A DNA stretch of 64,000 nucleotides from assembly GCF_019649055.1 (NCBI RefSeq), contig NW_026570269.1:806001-870000 (forward strand), written 5' to 3'. The notes beneath the pieces were generated by a model. That model was given only the letters and a program-made list of their open reading frames with translations. It had not been told where the DNA came from and searched no databases. The position numbers and the translations under genes were made by a program. Below are positions 1 to 12,961 of the stretch, piece after piece. This DNA is from Paramacrobiotus metropolitanus (lineage: Eukaryota; Tardigrada; Eutardigrada; Parachela; Macrobiotidae). Each line of letters begins with the position of its first letter. The first letter of the stretch is position 1.

Positions 1-1415
1 GAATAAAAAATCCGTTTGTGATAAGTACTTACGTTGAGTTAGCATTTCTCATGATTTATTTAATTTTAGATTTTATGGAAAATTCTGGGAAAGAGGCTGC
101 GCCGGATTTCGGGGACTGAAAAAATCGCTGGAAAGAGGATTGTTTTCGATGGTTTAATTTGGATATCCGTGTCTGTTTGCAACCTCCAGAATCTATAAAA
201 ATTTTCAGTAGATCTTGGCCGTGCTCTGTTTTTATTTCGGTAAATAATTTAAAGGATTTCCAAACTTGCTCTTCGTTTCAGAATTTTTGTTCGGTATTTT
301 TAGTTCTTAGGTAAACCTATTTTTTTTGTGTAGGGAGAATAAAAGTGTGCTTTGCGTACGGTGATGGTGGTACAGACTATCCATAAATTATAGTACTTCC
401 CTGAACTGCAGTACCAATGCATTAAAAAAGGTTTCTGTTGCGCAAATGCGCCGTATATAAGTCGCAATTAGTCCGCATATCATCCCGTAAAAACATACCG
501 GAAGTCCCTAAAACGCGCCTTTGCGACACTTCCGCTGCAGTTTTGAGATGACCAACTCACTACAAAAATTCCACACTGGGATTTGCGTAAATTTTATTGT
601 AAATAAGCCTAAAATTGATGGATTTTCAGCAATTACTTTCATACGGGAGCAATTATCGGCTGATTTGGCGTATTTCCGCCAAATTAGTTTCCGTATTCTT
701 TTGCACTTTGCAGACCCTGTTGGGTATTTAGGCTTTAGCTGTAACAGCTTTCTTATATTAGTAAAATTCTGTATAAGCATTCTTTCTTTTGCGCACTCGT
801 GGTTGATTGCGGAAAAATAGCATTATTAAGGATTACGCGCCTGCCTGTAGAAAATGAATTTGAAGCCAAAAAGATATGTTAAACATCTATTAATATTTTA
901 ATACCAATTACGACTTGGCGAGTATTTGTTAGGTGGATTCAAGTTATTTTCGGAGTCCACACGAAGTAGGAATTGTTAATTACTAAAACTAATGTACATC
1001 TGCCAGCAGTTGTAAATTAGTCTTTTAGTAGACTTTTAGCCTTTTACGTACTGCAGTCTTCTACGTTAATTTCACGATACTGTATTCGTGGTAGTGGGAA
1101 ACTGAATAAATAATGAATAAATTATAAATGGATAAATCTATATTTCTATCTATCAATATCCATATTCTTTTGCGCTCGTAAGTTAGAAGCTATAAACAAC
1201 TCAGATATTCAAGCCCAATAACGCTCAATTTATTGAAGCTCCCGTATAGTTTAGTAAAAGCCAGTCTAAACACATCAATGATCAAACCAATATAATATTA
1301 TGATGTCTCAATTCGCCTTCGAAAGGATTCAATAGTGCAATTCACACAACTACACAAAGTACCTCTACAGTTGCACAGTAATATTCAAAATCATCAAAGC
1401 CATCCGCTGGATACA
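1..1415. other. intergenic / 3' flank, no gene seen
   Basis: AT-rich sequence with only short unsupported open frames. A TTTATT at about 1229-1234 is a possible polyadenylation signal, read on the minus strand, for the ATP synthase subunit e gene whose stop lies near 1416. Nothing else could be supported. Confidence 0.5.
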
Positions 1416-1802
1416 TTAGTGCTTCTTCGTCTGAACGATTGTGACGGTACTGTCAGGGATCTTATACTGCTGATCAAAATCCGCAGGGATGGGCATGTTC
1501 AGTTGGGCTGCCAGCTGAAGCATTTCCTCGCGGTTTCTAATGGCTTTCTCACGAGCAGCAGCAGCTTCACGTGCAGGACGATGTTTGTCTTCATATTCCT
1601 TCAGACGCTGTTCTTTTTTCTCCAGTCGACGATTACGATAGAAACCATAACCTAATCCAGCAATCAGTGCAGTCCATCGCGCCACGCGGATCGCAGGGGA
1701 AATCGCAGCGGGAGGCAAAAGGGGTTTTGGTGGAGGTTTCGTCGGAGGTTTCTGGGTAATTATCGCGGTACGCCGCGCCAAGCTCATGCCTTCCTCCGAC
1801 AT
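1416..1802 (-). CDS. ATP5ME: mitochondrial ATP synthase subunit e
   Basis: This encodes a protein of about 128 residues. Its central stretch (ISPAIRVARWTALIAGLGYG followed by a basic, Glu/Lys-rich helix) matches the small membrane subunit e of F1Fo-ATP synthase. Subunit e is a single-pass inner-membrane protein that supports dimer formation and cristae shape. One hydrophobic segment (residues about 45-60) is followed by a charged coiled-coil-like helix, as in the family. The protein is longer than the roughly 70 residues usual in vertebrates: there is a Pro/Lys-rich N-terminal extension of about 35 residues and a C-terminal extension. I chose the ATG at 1802 because an AG acceptor-like site (gtatacag) lies just upstream, suggesting a 5' UTR intron; an in-frame ATG at 1817 is the alternative. 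Family assignment is by motif recognition only. Confidence 0.75.
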   Translation of the reverse strand: MSEEGMSLARRTAIITQKPPTKPPPKPLLPPAAISPAIRVARWTALIAGLGYGFYRNRRLEKKEQRLKEYEDKHRPAREAAAAREKAIRNREEMLQLAAQLNMPIPADFDQQYKIPDSTVTIVQTKKH

Positions 1803-4800
1803 CCTGTATACGAACACATGTAATCAGTAAGAACGATACACAGCTTAAATTTTCGGTTTACCTTGTAGGGCTCACAATCCCTTCGAAGAAATCAAAAAAT
1901 GTTAAGTTTTCAAATACTACTTACTACTATCGTAGTATCGTCCAGTTTTAAAAATGATTTTTATTTCAATTTCCGCTACAAATGTAAGTCGCCCAGTGGT
2001 GATCAGCTCGTCTCGAATCACATGCGAAGGCGAAGTGGCTCGTACGGTGACTCTGACGAGGATTGACGGAATCACACTTAGTCAGCGCGACTTCGACTGG
2101 CTACTCTTTTAGCGTGAGTCGGTCGCTTTTATTTTCGGACTTGCAAAAAAGGATTGATTTTCTTTTTCATGAGGCAGAATGCGGCGCATTTGGGTAAACA
2201 TAAGATGCCATGTTTTATGATGCATATGCAAAATATTGTTTGTTTACAAAATAGTCTTCTACATCGGTATATAAAAGCGATAATTCCGTGCAAATGCTGT
2301 GGTTGCTATCAAGTAGTATCAAGCCATTTTGAAACCAAGGAGCGAATCCGAGCGATCGCCTCCTATTGAGTTATTATTTCGTACTGGATTTTGGATCACC
2401 TGGAGTGCCACTCTGCCGTTTCCAGTGGATATTTCGTCGAATCCAGTTGGTCGTAAACGACGAAAGCTGATTAGGTAATTAGTACTAATTACCGACTTAC
2501 AGAACGTACATTACAAGGAATGGGAACGACTGCAAGCCGCTAATGCTGTAAAAATTAACGGAAACATGAATTACTTACTGTGTTGCTGCTTATTATTATC
2601 TTATACTTCTAGAAGTCGGTAAAAGATTAAACTGATTAAACATTCAATACAGACGGATCAGATAGATAAAGTCATAAAGGAAGATGATTCGAAAAATACG
2701 ACTGATGATTTTCAAACATTGCTAACACAGTAACACTGAAGAGTCCCTTGTTAGAAGTAGATGTTTGTTCTGCAAATCCAAATTTGCAAATGCAAATTTT
2801 TGTCCGGTGAAACTTGAGAAATTTATTGTTGAGGAGACAAGTTTGTGCCTCGTATTTATGCTTTTCTTTGTTAGGCAACAAACTGAACAAAAATCAGTGT
2901 TTGAAATTTTGGACGGTTCGGCTTTTGGGATGTAGATTATTTCTCGGAACAAGAAATAAATAGTAATGGTGGTTTAATTTCTTAACGTAGGTTTTTTACT
3001 TTCTCTACTCGTAGCTGCAGTTGTGTAAGCTTATAAAAAGCCTCTTTAAGGTTTAATTCATTGTCCTTTCTCTGATAAGTAATCGTAATTGTAAGTAGTA
3101 TGTAACTGTGTATTTATTGGCCAGTAGAATTAGAGATAGTTACGGGAAATGTGGTGTATAACAGTACAGTTCAAATATATTTACATTGGGATTTGTTGAT
3201 ACTTTTTTAACTCTTAATGATTAATTTGAACTCTTTTGTGGATACTTGTATATCGTCACTAGCATTGGTATACGTAATAAAATACGTAAGTATTTAGTTC
3301 CTATTTTCGCAGTTTGTGTGCACAATTTGAATTAGCCTAAAATGACAGCAGGCCTGCATTTGGGGCCGTAATGTTTGTTTATTCTTTATTATTAAGTACT
3401 TACAGTAGTATCCCGCATAACGCATTCAATAATCTGCTTAAATCTCGGTTTTGTTGATGATTACGAGTGCCGGTATTCGCATACATGCGTTTGTAATGAA
3501 AAGCGTCAACACTTCAATAATTAATCAAATAAAGGGATTTTTAATACCTCCCGTCAATAATGGCAAATGATTGCGTAAGTTACTAACAATAAGTCTGGGA
3601 TTATAGTTAGGTAATGCGGATTGCGTATTTTATTTTCTTACACGTACCGGTACTTTTGTGATAATTTGAGGAACTGTCGGAGTCCGATGAACTTACAATT
3701 AGTGATGGGAACTTGTTCAACAGCAATATCTGTCTAATAGCATTAATGCATGGAACATTTGTGTATATTACAATTGTATTTAGTTATAGCTACTGTATAT
3801 ATTTTGTCTGTATCTGTGTTATGGTATTGCTATTCGTCCAAAATGAAAGTGGTTTATTTGTAAAGTATGCAGTCGAGATCTGTATACGGTAGACCGTAGT
3901 ACAGTACGTCAACCCTTTTTATGAGCTGTTAACCAGTTGTATGGTAAAATGCAGGACTCATATGGCCGGATTTGGACTACAAGTAGTAATCTGCGACTGC
4001 TGTTGTACGATGTCAACTTACTCGGTGTTATTTTGTGTGACGGAAATGAATCAAATTGCCTTGACCCTGATGTAACGTTTTTTAATGTACGGATACCGCG
4101 CGGACGTAGGTTGTAGTCCAGCGGCAGCGCAGACAGCTACCCTAATGTTTTTAGACACTACTCTAGTGAATGGTTTACGGTGAAGTACGGTGCATGTGTA
4201 AAGTTACTTAAATGTAAGTAATAAGAAAATTTGTGCACTGTGTAAAGGCATTAGGCGGCTTAATTTCCGTTCCAAGGTGCACAGGCGTGGGTTTGCATCG
4301 TAATCATTCATGACATCAATTGATCAGCTCAAATTTTGAACAGTGCATGAAGCGAAGCCGCATTCCGAAATGACCATCGATTTAGTAGCAGTTAATTCGG
4401 CGTGCTGATTTATGAGTGCTGGTCCAGTCTGGTTGTGGTTTTCTATTGGATAAACCGAATTTGTATTTCATTTTTATCGTTTTATTTTCTAAAGGAAAAA
4501 TAACGGTGATCTCTGGAGGAATTACCTTGGCTCGGCGCAGTTATTATTGGAAATATTGTGCTGTATCGCTGATCAATAGTATATTGGTGCGATTGACGGA
4601 CTGAGAGCTCTAAACGCTGATCCTTCCTGTATGGTTATTGATGTTCCGGAGGCCTGGTACGTATTCGCAAAAATTGATTGCGGTAGCGGTGTAAACTACA
4701 GATAAAATTGCTTGCCAGTGAAGCAGTATAGACTATTTGGAAAATTGGGTTATCCCTTAATGCTTGCGTTTCATTTAATTTTCCCATGTGTTTTTGTAAA

Positions 4801-6739
4801 GTCAGATGGTACTTGATTAATTTTACTATGTCATGCACCTTATGGTTAATGACCATCTGGAGAACGCTTCGTGGATCTCGAGTATGTGAGATCAGTCGAT
4901 CGGTTGTGGGTGTGAATGTTTTATTGTAATGGACCACTGTTTAAAATTATCGGGAATTCCCTTAATTGGGTAGAAATGCATGTTTGCGTGCATTCAACCG
5001 GTTTAAATTTAAAACGAGTAATCGTTTTACGCCTGCTGGTTTAACTAGCCAGGTCTCTACAAAGTTTCATGAATGGTACGTTACAGTACTGCTTTTTGTG
5101 TCTGTCTGCAGACTCTGCACTCGTAATCGTACGGTGTATGTTTTGTTTTGTGGTTTCCTGATCGCTGTACAGTTACTGTAGTGGCTACTTATTGCAGCAG
5201 TTTGTAACTTTGTATATTACATACGGTATATTGTAGTGGTATATATCAGGAAGATTATGTTTTGAAAAATTTATTTTTACAGGGCTCCGCATAATTGATT
5301 TTTATCGCACGTACGGCTTGCAGCTTTAAAATTACAAATAATAATCTTGAAAGTGTACTCCAGTGTTGCATGAGTATTAATTTGAACTAACCAAACTACA
5401 GAATATTTAAATTTTTCATTAATCCTCATTTTACGCTTTCAGCAGAGGCGGATTGTACATACACGCGCAGTTGAAAATTTTTTTTAAAGTATCACATTAC
5501 TTAAGAGAGAGTGCTGGAGCCTGGAGCTTGTGGTGTTGATCCCGGTGTGTTTTGCTTAGGCTGGCAGTTTGTGCACGATCTGTCAATAGTGTGAGAGGCA
5601 CTGCAGATATATTGGGCCTTCCCTGCGGTGCCGTCCTCGTTGCGTATCCCCGATTTTTATCGCGAATACCGTTGCGTTTTATGGACGATCTCTTCACTTG
5701 TGATCTCTTCGGCAAAGCGCATCGCTAAATCCGGGATGAAACCAGATACAATTGGTGATATTTGTTAATCGGGAGGTGCTAGCAATAGGTTGATGCGGCT
5801 CTTAATCCGATGGATAATGATTACCGAGATCCTTAACAACTGATAATCGACGATCGGTTGGACGACGCCTGCCAAGTGACGAGCATTCCGCACGGTTTAG
5901 GCTATGCACGGTATGATGAGAAATATATTTCGCACTGTTTCTGTTCGTCGACCAGTTTAGCGGGTTATTTATTGTGTGTTGAGCTTGTTCACGCGTAGCG
6001 ATGGTTTTAAATTGATGAAGAGGAAAAAGTTGGCCTGATGCTATGAGAAGAACGCAGGAAATTGATATCTTTCATTCATTTTTTTGTGTGTGAAGTCAGT
6101 ACTGCAATGGATAATTTGCACAGAATACTAACATTGTCCTCGACTGATTTCGGCGGTATTTTTGAGTGCGTTTCCATACGTGCCGCTCGAGTGCGCGAAC
6201 ACTACAGTCTGTAGTAATTGTTTGCTGTGGACTACAACAAAAGTTTTAAAAATGGAAAACGCTTGGACTTTTCGAAGCTTTACAAATATTGGAAATGACA
6301 TTTTAAAATGTTAGTCGAAAAGAGCATTCTTGTAAAAAGTTAATACTTTTACCACCGCTTGATATTTTGGTGGTCCTTTAGTTTGGCCATGATTTTTGTA
6401 TTTACATAACTGTTGGATCTGCGAATAATTTTAAACGGTAAGACTATAGTATGTATAAATTATCTGCAATGTACGCCACCCGGGATTTTTGCTGCTAACT
6501 TCAGTAGTGCTGGTTAAGAACGAATGTGATTGGTGTTGCGTATGGTCAGATTGGGGAAAATGCTTATAGGGCACTTAAAGAACTTTCAAAATCAATAATT
6601 TTCACATTAATCAATAGCGGCTTCTTTGACAGCGCTTATTATTCCATATCAAATAACCAGCCGTTCCTGTTGCTTTTGCAGTTCTCGTTGTTGATCGGTT
6701 GTGTTTGGTTTCGACAGGTTTTAAAGCACGACCTTCGCC
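1803..6739. other. long intergenic region, no supported gene
   Basis: Nearly 5 kb without a coding region I can support. The open frames present are short, lack recognisable motifs and are not linked by convincing splice sites. The 3' part (about 5490-6739) is slightly richer in G+C and probably holds the promoter and 5' UTR exons of the galactosyltransferase; an AG acceptor-like site (tcgacag near 6719) just before its start codon fits a 5' UTR intron. Confidence 0.4.
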
Positions 6740-9458
6740 ATGACGTACTTGTATCTTCCAATGCAGGAACGGGGCAGTAGTCCCAACGGCACGTCCCATT
6801 TTGCGCACAGTTTTTGCCGGACACATTTGTACAAAGGCATTTTGGTCATATTATTGTTTCTGGTGTTGTTTGAATTCTCGTCCATGTTCCTGTCCCCAGA
6901 AAAATCCCCCTGGATGCCGGCATCAATTTCCCGCTACACGTTGTCCCAATGGAGTATCCGTAATACGATTGTGATTGATCCCCGGGTGCTTTCCTGTAAT
7001 AAGAGCGGATGTTATGATCAGTTTGGTAACGCCTATGATGTGGTTACGGAACCAGCAGCGGCCACTCACAAGGGTAACTTGACCAGTGGGAAGAACTGGA
7101 CGGATGCGTTGGTGCGCGCTGTATCCGGGTTGTCGCAGTGTCCGTCAACACCGCCGAAACTTGTTGGTCCGGTAAAAGTTTTGCTGGAAAAGCTGTCTGA
7201 AGACGGAATTCTAAAATACAATCCTGAGCTGGAGCCCGGTGGAAGATTTCGACCAAGAGATTGTATGTCGCGACATAAAGTTGCGGTTATTCTGCCATTT
7301 CGGGATCGTGGCGAACATTTACGTAAGACCAATGTGGTTATTGTGTTTTGATGAGAAACATCACGGCTGTATTGCAGGAAATTTATCGATCGTAGTTAAT
7401 GAATGGATTTATTGATCTGTGTATGTTGAATATGTTCGCAAATTTTTGCAGGGGTGTTTCTCAATAATATGCATCCCATTCTTCAGCGACAACAACTGGA
7501 TTATGGGATTTTTGTTGTGGAGCAATCAAGCACAGGCAAATTCAATCGAGGTAAGGGATGGTGTACACAGCGATCCTTTTTCTCGTGCTGCGTGACATTG
7601 ATGGAGTTGAGTGGATCTAAGTGCATATACAGCCGTTTGCTTATGAGATCCGTGTAAAACTGCTAGCGTCATATGGCTGCTTGTTCAACCGTACAAAATA
7701 ATCGATAGGTATAGTAGGCAAAAACCATAGCTCATGCCAGTTATTTTTGTGAGAAAAGATCCGTACGCATAAATTGTGGGGGGATTTATGAGTTTTTGTG
7801 GCAGCCTCCTATGTCCTCTGGGTTATGAAGATTGCGGAAGAGAAAATACAATTTAATTATCGAAGAGAGATGGCATTACAGCATCAGTTTGATGTGTACG
7901 TTTCGTAGCAGGTTTTGATCGAATTGCCCATTGCGTGTACGTTTCGTAGCAGGTTTTGATCGAATTGCCCATTGCGGCATTTTGTAACATTTCTGCGAGA
8001 CCGACCCTAGACGCCGAAATTGATGTGCGCGACTGACGCGAATTTGAATAATGTAATTTGACGTTATTAACTGGATCAGGTTTTATTTGTCCATTTTCAG
8101 TTGAACTGAAATAGCACAGGATGTTGCCTGTGCATCAACATTTTAAGATATGTCCTGTAAGCGTTTTCGTTATTCTAAATTCTTAAGTCACCCCAACTGT
8201 ATTTTTTTAATGGCTGTAGTAGGGAATATATAAACATGGGGCGCAGTGCGTAGACAGCGTAGTCATGATGTAGCATTTTTGCACAGAGTGTACGAAACTG
8301 GTTATAATATCATACGTCTTGCTTAAGCACAGTAATATAAGTACGAGCAGGGATTCTTTAGACTCATTCCTAACAATCGTAATTTCATTGCTGTTGCTTT
8401 CTCGCATCGCAGGTAATCGCATTTTATGTGTTTTTTTGTGCTACTTATGACGACGTAATTTTTTGAAGGTGATGTTGTTTTTAAACACATGTCAAGTGCT
8501 GTCTTGATTTATGCTTTTGGAATTTTTTGAGGCATGCCATTGATACAATTGTAGCACATTTGCATACTCAGCCGTTACAGTCTGGTTTGTCCTTGAATAC
8601 AGGTACGCTGATGAATGTGGGCTACCTCGAAGCGAAAAAATCCTATGAATACGACTGTTTTATTTTCCATGATGTCGATTTACTACCGGAAAATGATCGG
8701 AATCTCTACTCGTGCCCTAATCAACCGCGACACATGTCGGTGGCCATTGACAAATTTAATTATCACTTACCGTATAACACCATTCTCGGAGGTGTGTCAG
8801 CCTTCACGGACAAACAGTTCTCAACCATCAACGGATTCCCCAATGTGTATTGGGGATGGGGTACGAGATGCTCACCGTAAATATTTTTTATTAATATTGT
8901 AGTAAGTTTTACTTCCGGTTAATTTTTTCGCAATTTTGTATTGTACTCGTTTTCCAAAATATGCTGACATTCGTAAAACTTGCACATCATGGCTAACAGG
9001 CAGGGGTTTCGAGGTGAAACCCCTGCCCCCCCCCCTACTCATTGTAGGTGAAAACGAAAGTACAGTATCTGTTCACCTGAAAGTTATTTGAGGTGACTTG
9101 AGTACCGGCGTTTTTGACACGGTCAAGTGATACTTGTGAACGTTTCTTGCAGTACTTAATTGCCCTGTGCTACCATATTTCCGTTCACACAGGTGGCGAA
9201 GATGATGATCTATCTTTACGTGTGCGGAGTAGTGGTTTCAACATAAGCCGATATCCGGCTGAGTTGGCACGTTATAAAATGATCAAACATGGCTCTGATC
9301 CTTCCAATCCGGCCAATCCCATCCGTTTTGATCTGCTACGCGCCGCAGCCAAACGCTTCAGCACGGACGGATTGTCGAATCTCAAGTATAAAGTATTGGA
9401 CTCCAGACTAAAGCCTTTGTACACATGGTTACTTGTGGATATTAATGCTCCTTCGTAA
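6740..9458 (+). CDS. beta-1,4-galactosyltransferase, four exons
   Basis: Exons 6740-7322, 7452-7550, 8603-8860 and 9193-9458 join in frame to 401 residues. The product is a type II Golgi membrane protein: a short cytosolic N terminus, one signal-anchor (residues about 33-52, rich in Leu/Ile/Val/Phe), a stem, then the catalytic domain. Family hallmarks in order are VAVILPFRDRGEHLR, FNRGTLMNVGYLEA, the metal-binding DVD in FHDVDLLPENDRNLY, NGFPNVYWGWGGEDDD with the catalytic acidic cluster, and YKMIKH. Such enzymes transfer galactose (or GalNAc) from the UDP-sugar to terminal GlcNAc of glycans. All three introns interrupt codons after the first base (phase 1). The paralog within the B4GALT family cannot be fixed by eye. 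The second intron (7551-8602) carries a 41-bp tandem duplication. Confidence 0.93.
7894..7975. repeat. perfect 41-bp tandem duplication in an intron
   Basis: Copies at 7894-7934 and 7935-7975 are identical over all 41 bases and lie inside the second intron of the galactosyltransferase gene. Perfect identity suggests a recent duplication, or an assembly artefact. Confidence 0.9.
9001..9025. repeat. small perfect hairpin next to a poly-C run
   Basis: A 10-bp perfect inverted repeat (CAGGGGTTTC ... GAAACCCCTG, 5-base spacer) lies in the third galactosyltransferase intron and is directly followed by a run of C. No function can be assigned. Confidence 0.6.
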
Positions 9459-11228
9459 TGGCCGCTAGTACTTTGGCGCGCATCCACTGTCCGAGCTGCT
9501 ACCGGCAGCGCGTGATTATCGTTGCCTAGCGGCTTCCTAGGTACATAAAAATATCCTTTGGAAGTGAAACTCGCTGTCCAAAAACGGCGTATATAATGCT
9601 CAATTGTGAATCCGGGAATGTTTCCCTTTCCATGACGTACGTGGTGCGTGTATGTACATGATTATGGAAGGACTTGAATGCCGTGATCCAAGGAAACTCC
9701 ACTGGTGGATATTATGTTTTTCTTGAATTTCCATACCAAAGCGTTCTCATGTTTCGACTAAATATGAGATGGTCCTTTTTTTGCATCAGTATTTCATTAC
9801 ATGGTTCCTCTGATTCGGTTTTGTTTCCTAAAAGAATGTGACTAATGATAATACCTGGTTGATTATAGAGTACAGTAATTCGAAGTTTGGGATTTTTTTG
9901 CGGAGCTCAATCGCCATAATGTTCTAATTTATTATTACTTGGCATTTTATGCTGATCTGTAGTTCGGTCACCTGTTCTTGTAGTACGTACTGTACCTAAT
10001 GACGTTGCTATGTTTTTTTTGCGAATGATTTTGCCTCTTTAGTGATTTTATTTGTCGATAGACAAGGTTTTTGCAATTTGAAAGTGATAGATAGGCAAAG
10101 AAATTAAACAGATTTTGCTTGATAAGCTGACTGTTGGCGTTTGCTGTGTTTCTTTGTGTTCATACAGAGTAGACTACGACACAGTATACGAGTCTGTTAA
10201 CTTGCATGAACACACTGCAATTATTATTATCATATCATATTATTATTATCATATTATATAATTAAAGTTTTATTACATACCTCGTATGGTGAGATTTTAC
10301 TGCATATCGCAAACGGCATAGATTTTAAATTTTTCCGATAATGTGATCGTTTCGGTCGAAACAGCTGTATGAAAACATTCCAAAATGTTGTATGCAACGC
10401 TTCAAAATAATTGGACGCTGTCCGTTTCATAAAGCAATAATAAAACCAATGCAAATGCAGTTGCAAATAATTTTAATCGTAATGTACAGTAAGTAAGACC
10501 CACGGTTAGCACTCAACTTAGCAGTACATAAAACTAAACGTAGTAAGTACAATCTCTCTATTGTTTATACTGCGGGTTTGCATCCAGTATCCATAACAAG
10601 CGTTAATTAAGATTAGCGTTGACAAGCGTTAATTCAGATTAAAAATATTTTTTGCTTCTGTTTTATCACATGAACCGAATTTTTATTTATGTCCTGGGTT
10701 TGATTTCAGTAATACTCTGTATATTGGATTCTTCATGAAATATTAAATCTGTAAGTTACAACAAGCGGCCAGTAAGCCAGTTGATGTTAAATAATGGAAA
10801 ATTCAAAACAAAGAGCGTCAAATATGACACATTATGTTACACTATACCACATTATATGACACAAGACACATTATGTTTTTGGGGAAAATTTTTTGTGAAA
10901 ATTTCCTCAACAAAATTTTCCTGTTTTTTAGAATTAAAAATCAATATGAATGATATCCCTTATGTACTCGTAATAATTGATTCCATTCCCCCATAGGGGG
11001 AGCGCTTTCCTGAAAGTCGTACATTTGAACTCACAGTCACGACGCATCTCTATTTATCGTTAACAGTTAATACAGGATTCAGTATTATTTAAATTTTAAT
11101 TTAATTTGACCGTAGATCTTATTGTTCTGTATCTGTTCCATAAACGTTCCAACTTCAGTCGTTTCCACTGAATTGCGGTTTCTGGAGTAATCTAGATTTT
11201 TTGTGGTCTTGAATCGTGTTCAAACGCA
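9459..11228. other. intergenic, no gene seen
   Basis: AT-rich spacer between the galactosyltransferase and zinc-finger genes. It contains ATT/CAT-type simple sequence near 10218-10262 and an imperfect direct repeat of about 20 bp with a 25-bp period around 10597-10641. No open frame with recognisable motifs. Confidence 0.5.
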
Positions 11229-11865
11229 ATGGGTGGACCAACGCGAAGAAAGAAGTTTCACCGCGGCGATGCTAGGGAAACCAAGGCTAACAAGACTAAA
11301 CGGCGTGCACGAGACTTGGATCAGATCTACGAGGATCTCCAACCACAAACTGTGAAGCGATTAAAGACTGAGCAGCCTCTAGATCTGGATCTTCCTGGAG
11401 GTGGACAGCATTACTGCGTTGAGTGCGCGTAAGTTTAGACGTGAAACAGTAATTACCTGACGACGAACCCTCAGCGAACCACTCTTCGCTGCTTCAAAGT
11501 TTTCCTTTTATAGATAGAATTTCTTGTAGCTTTCTTGTTTTCTAGGCGCTATTTCGTGGATACCGGTGCTCTAGGGGTCCACCAGAAAAGCAAAGTTCAT
11601 AAGCAGAGGTATTTTGCAAAATTGGATCATTGCATTGCTTTTCATTTAATGAACATTTTCGTGCAGGGTCCGCGAGCTGAAAACTGTACCGTTTTCCCAG
11701 AAGGAGGCGGAAGCAGCTGCTGGCATGGGTTCCTATTTCGCCCCCCAGCCTAGGCCGGAAACGATAGCATCCCCAGCATTCTCCATGGATATTGCATCTC
11801 CGTCAAGTGAACTGAGCGAAAACACCAAGTTTGCCAAACAGATCGAAGATATAAAGCTGTTCTAG
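11229..11865 (+). CDS. ZNF593: ZNF593/Bud20-type C2H2 zinc-finger protein
   Basis: Exons 11229-11428, 11546-11608 and 11667-11865 join in frame to 153 residues. The N terminus is very basic (MGGPTRRKKFHRGDAR...), followed by one C2H2 finger of the type YCVECARYFVDTGALGVHQK with the second His pair residue in KVH. After it comes the family motif PFSQKEAEAAAGMGSY. Bud20/ZNF593 proteins bind pre-60S ribosomal particles and help export them from the nucleus; the basic N terminus and the finger motif place this protein there. The finger is split by a phase-2 intron between the two Cys and the two His. An ATTAAA about 65 bases after the stop is a possible polyadenylation signal. Function is taken from the family. 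Confidence 0.9.
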
Positions 11866-12961
11866 CGTCTGCCGCTTTGCTTGACTTCGTTTGAGTGGAA
11901 TTTAATTGTTTTATCCTTTCTGCAAGTTCAATTAAAAGAGAGCTATAAACTGTTGAATGTTGACCTGTGGATGAGATTTATTGCGGAATATTGGTATTAC
12001 TCTATTTCACAGATAACATCAGCAAGAGAACATTAAAGAACGGCTGCTGATTCTTCGCCAGATGTTCGCAGTTATTAGTAAATAATGTACTGGTTTAGTA
12101 TTTTGTTTGCAGGCATCAGCAGATGACGTGATCTCGAGCCGGAAAATTAGCGTTTAGGATGTAGATGTGAACTGTACCAGATATTGAAACACTACAGTAC
12201 GAGTACTGTACTGTTGAAATTAATGTGAATTTCTCTCGCAAATTGCTTTTTGATAGTTATCCTTTTTCTGCACAACTAGTACGAAATTTTAAAACACACA
12301 TACTGCAGTGCAATTATTGTTTTTTTTGTTCTACAAATATTAACACCGAAATTCACATTTTCACTGAAACAATATTTGTGTTTAGTTATTCATAGCTGAT
12401 CGAAATGTCGAAAAAAATTTTGATTTACTGATGTCGAAAAAATTTTGTCCAAATAAAGGTTTGAATCTCTTTAATTAGTGTGCAGTACTTTTACTGTATA
12501 CTGTTATGAGTGGATGAGTTGTGGTTGTACTGCAGATGGCGCATTTCGGCATTGCCGTAGTTATTGATCATTCCCACTCGTTTTCCGAATCAGAACAGGT
12601 GAGAGCATCCCGTGGACATGCGCGCCGGTAAGTGGTCTATTTTATCGATCACATTTTTCCACCTACTTAAAACGCGCAGAGTGAACCTGTGTTGGGAAAT
12701 CTGCCCCATCATGGTTGTTATTATTACTGCACAAAAGTTTGGGAGAATCTGATAAGTTTACAGTGTAATTACGTTTTCCAAAATGGGTTTGGATTTACAT
12801 TGATCCTTTGTGCATGACAAACTCCTACGACTAGTAGGCTCTAAGCCGATGTCAGATTAAATACCTTTTTTTTATAAACTGCGTTTTCCGTTTGTTTGTC
12901 TGAAGTCCGGTAACTCTGTACAGGCGGTAGCCGCTCAGAGTCACAATTCGTCGACGTGAAA
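11866..12961. other. spacer and probable 5' exon region of DYNC2H1
   Basis: No supported gene. A short open stretch from the ATG at 12536 ends at good donor-like sites (12599, 12628) but neither matches the phase of the downstream dynein exon, so it is not joined here. An acceptor-like site (tctgtacag, ending at about 12923) leaves a reading frame open into the dynein start codon, so the true first coding exon may lie upstream. Confidence 0.4.

Noticed and set aside
4966-5715. Open frames of about 70 codons around 4966-5181 (+) and 5497-5715 (-)
   Set aside because: No recognisable motif, no supporting splice sites, and composition like the surrounding spacer.
12536-12627. Short open frame as a first DYNC2H1 exon
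   Set aside because: Neither donor matches the phase of the next exon and the peptide does not resemble the dynein tail.
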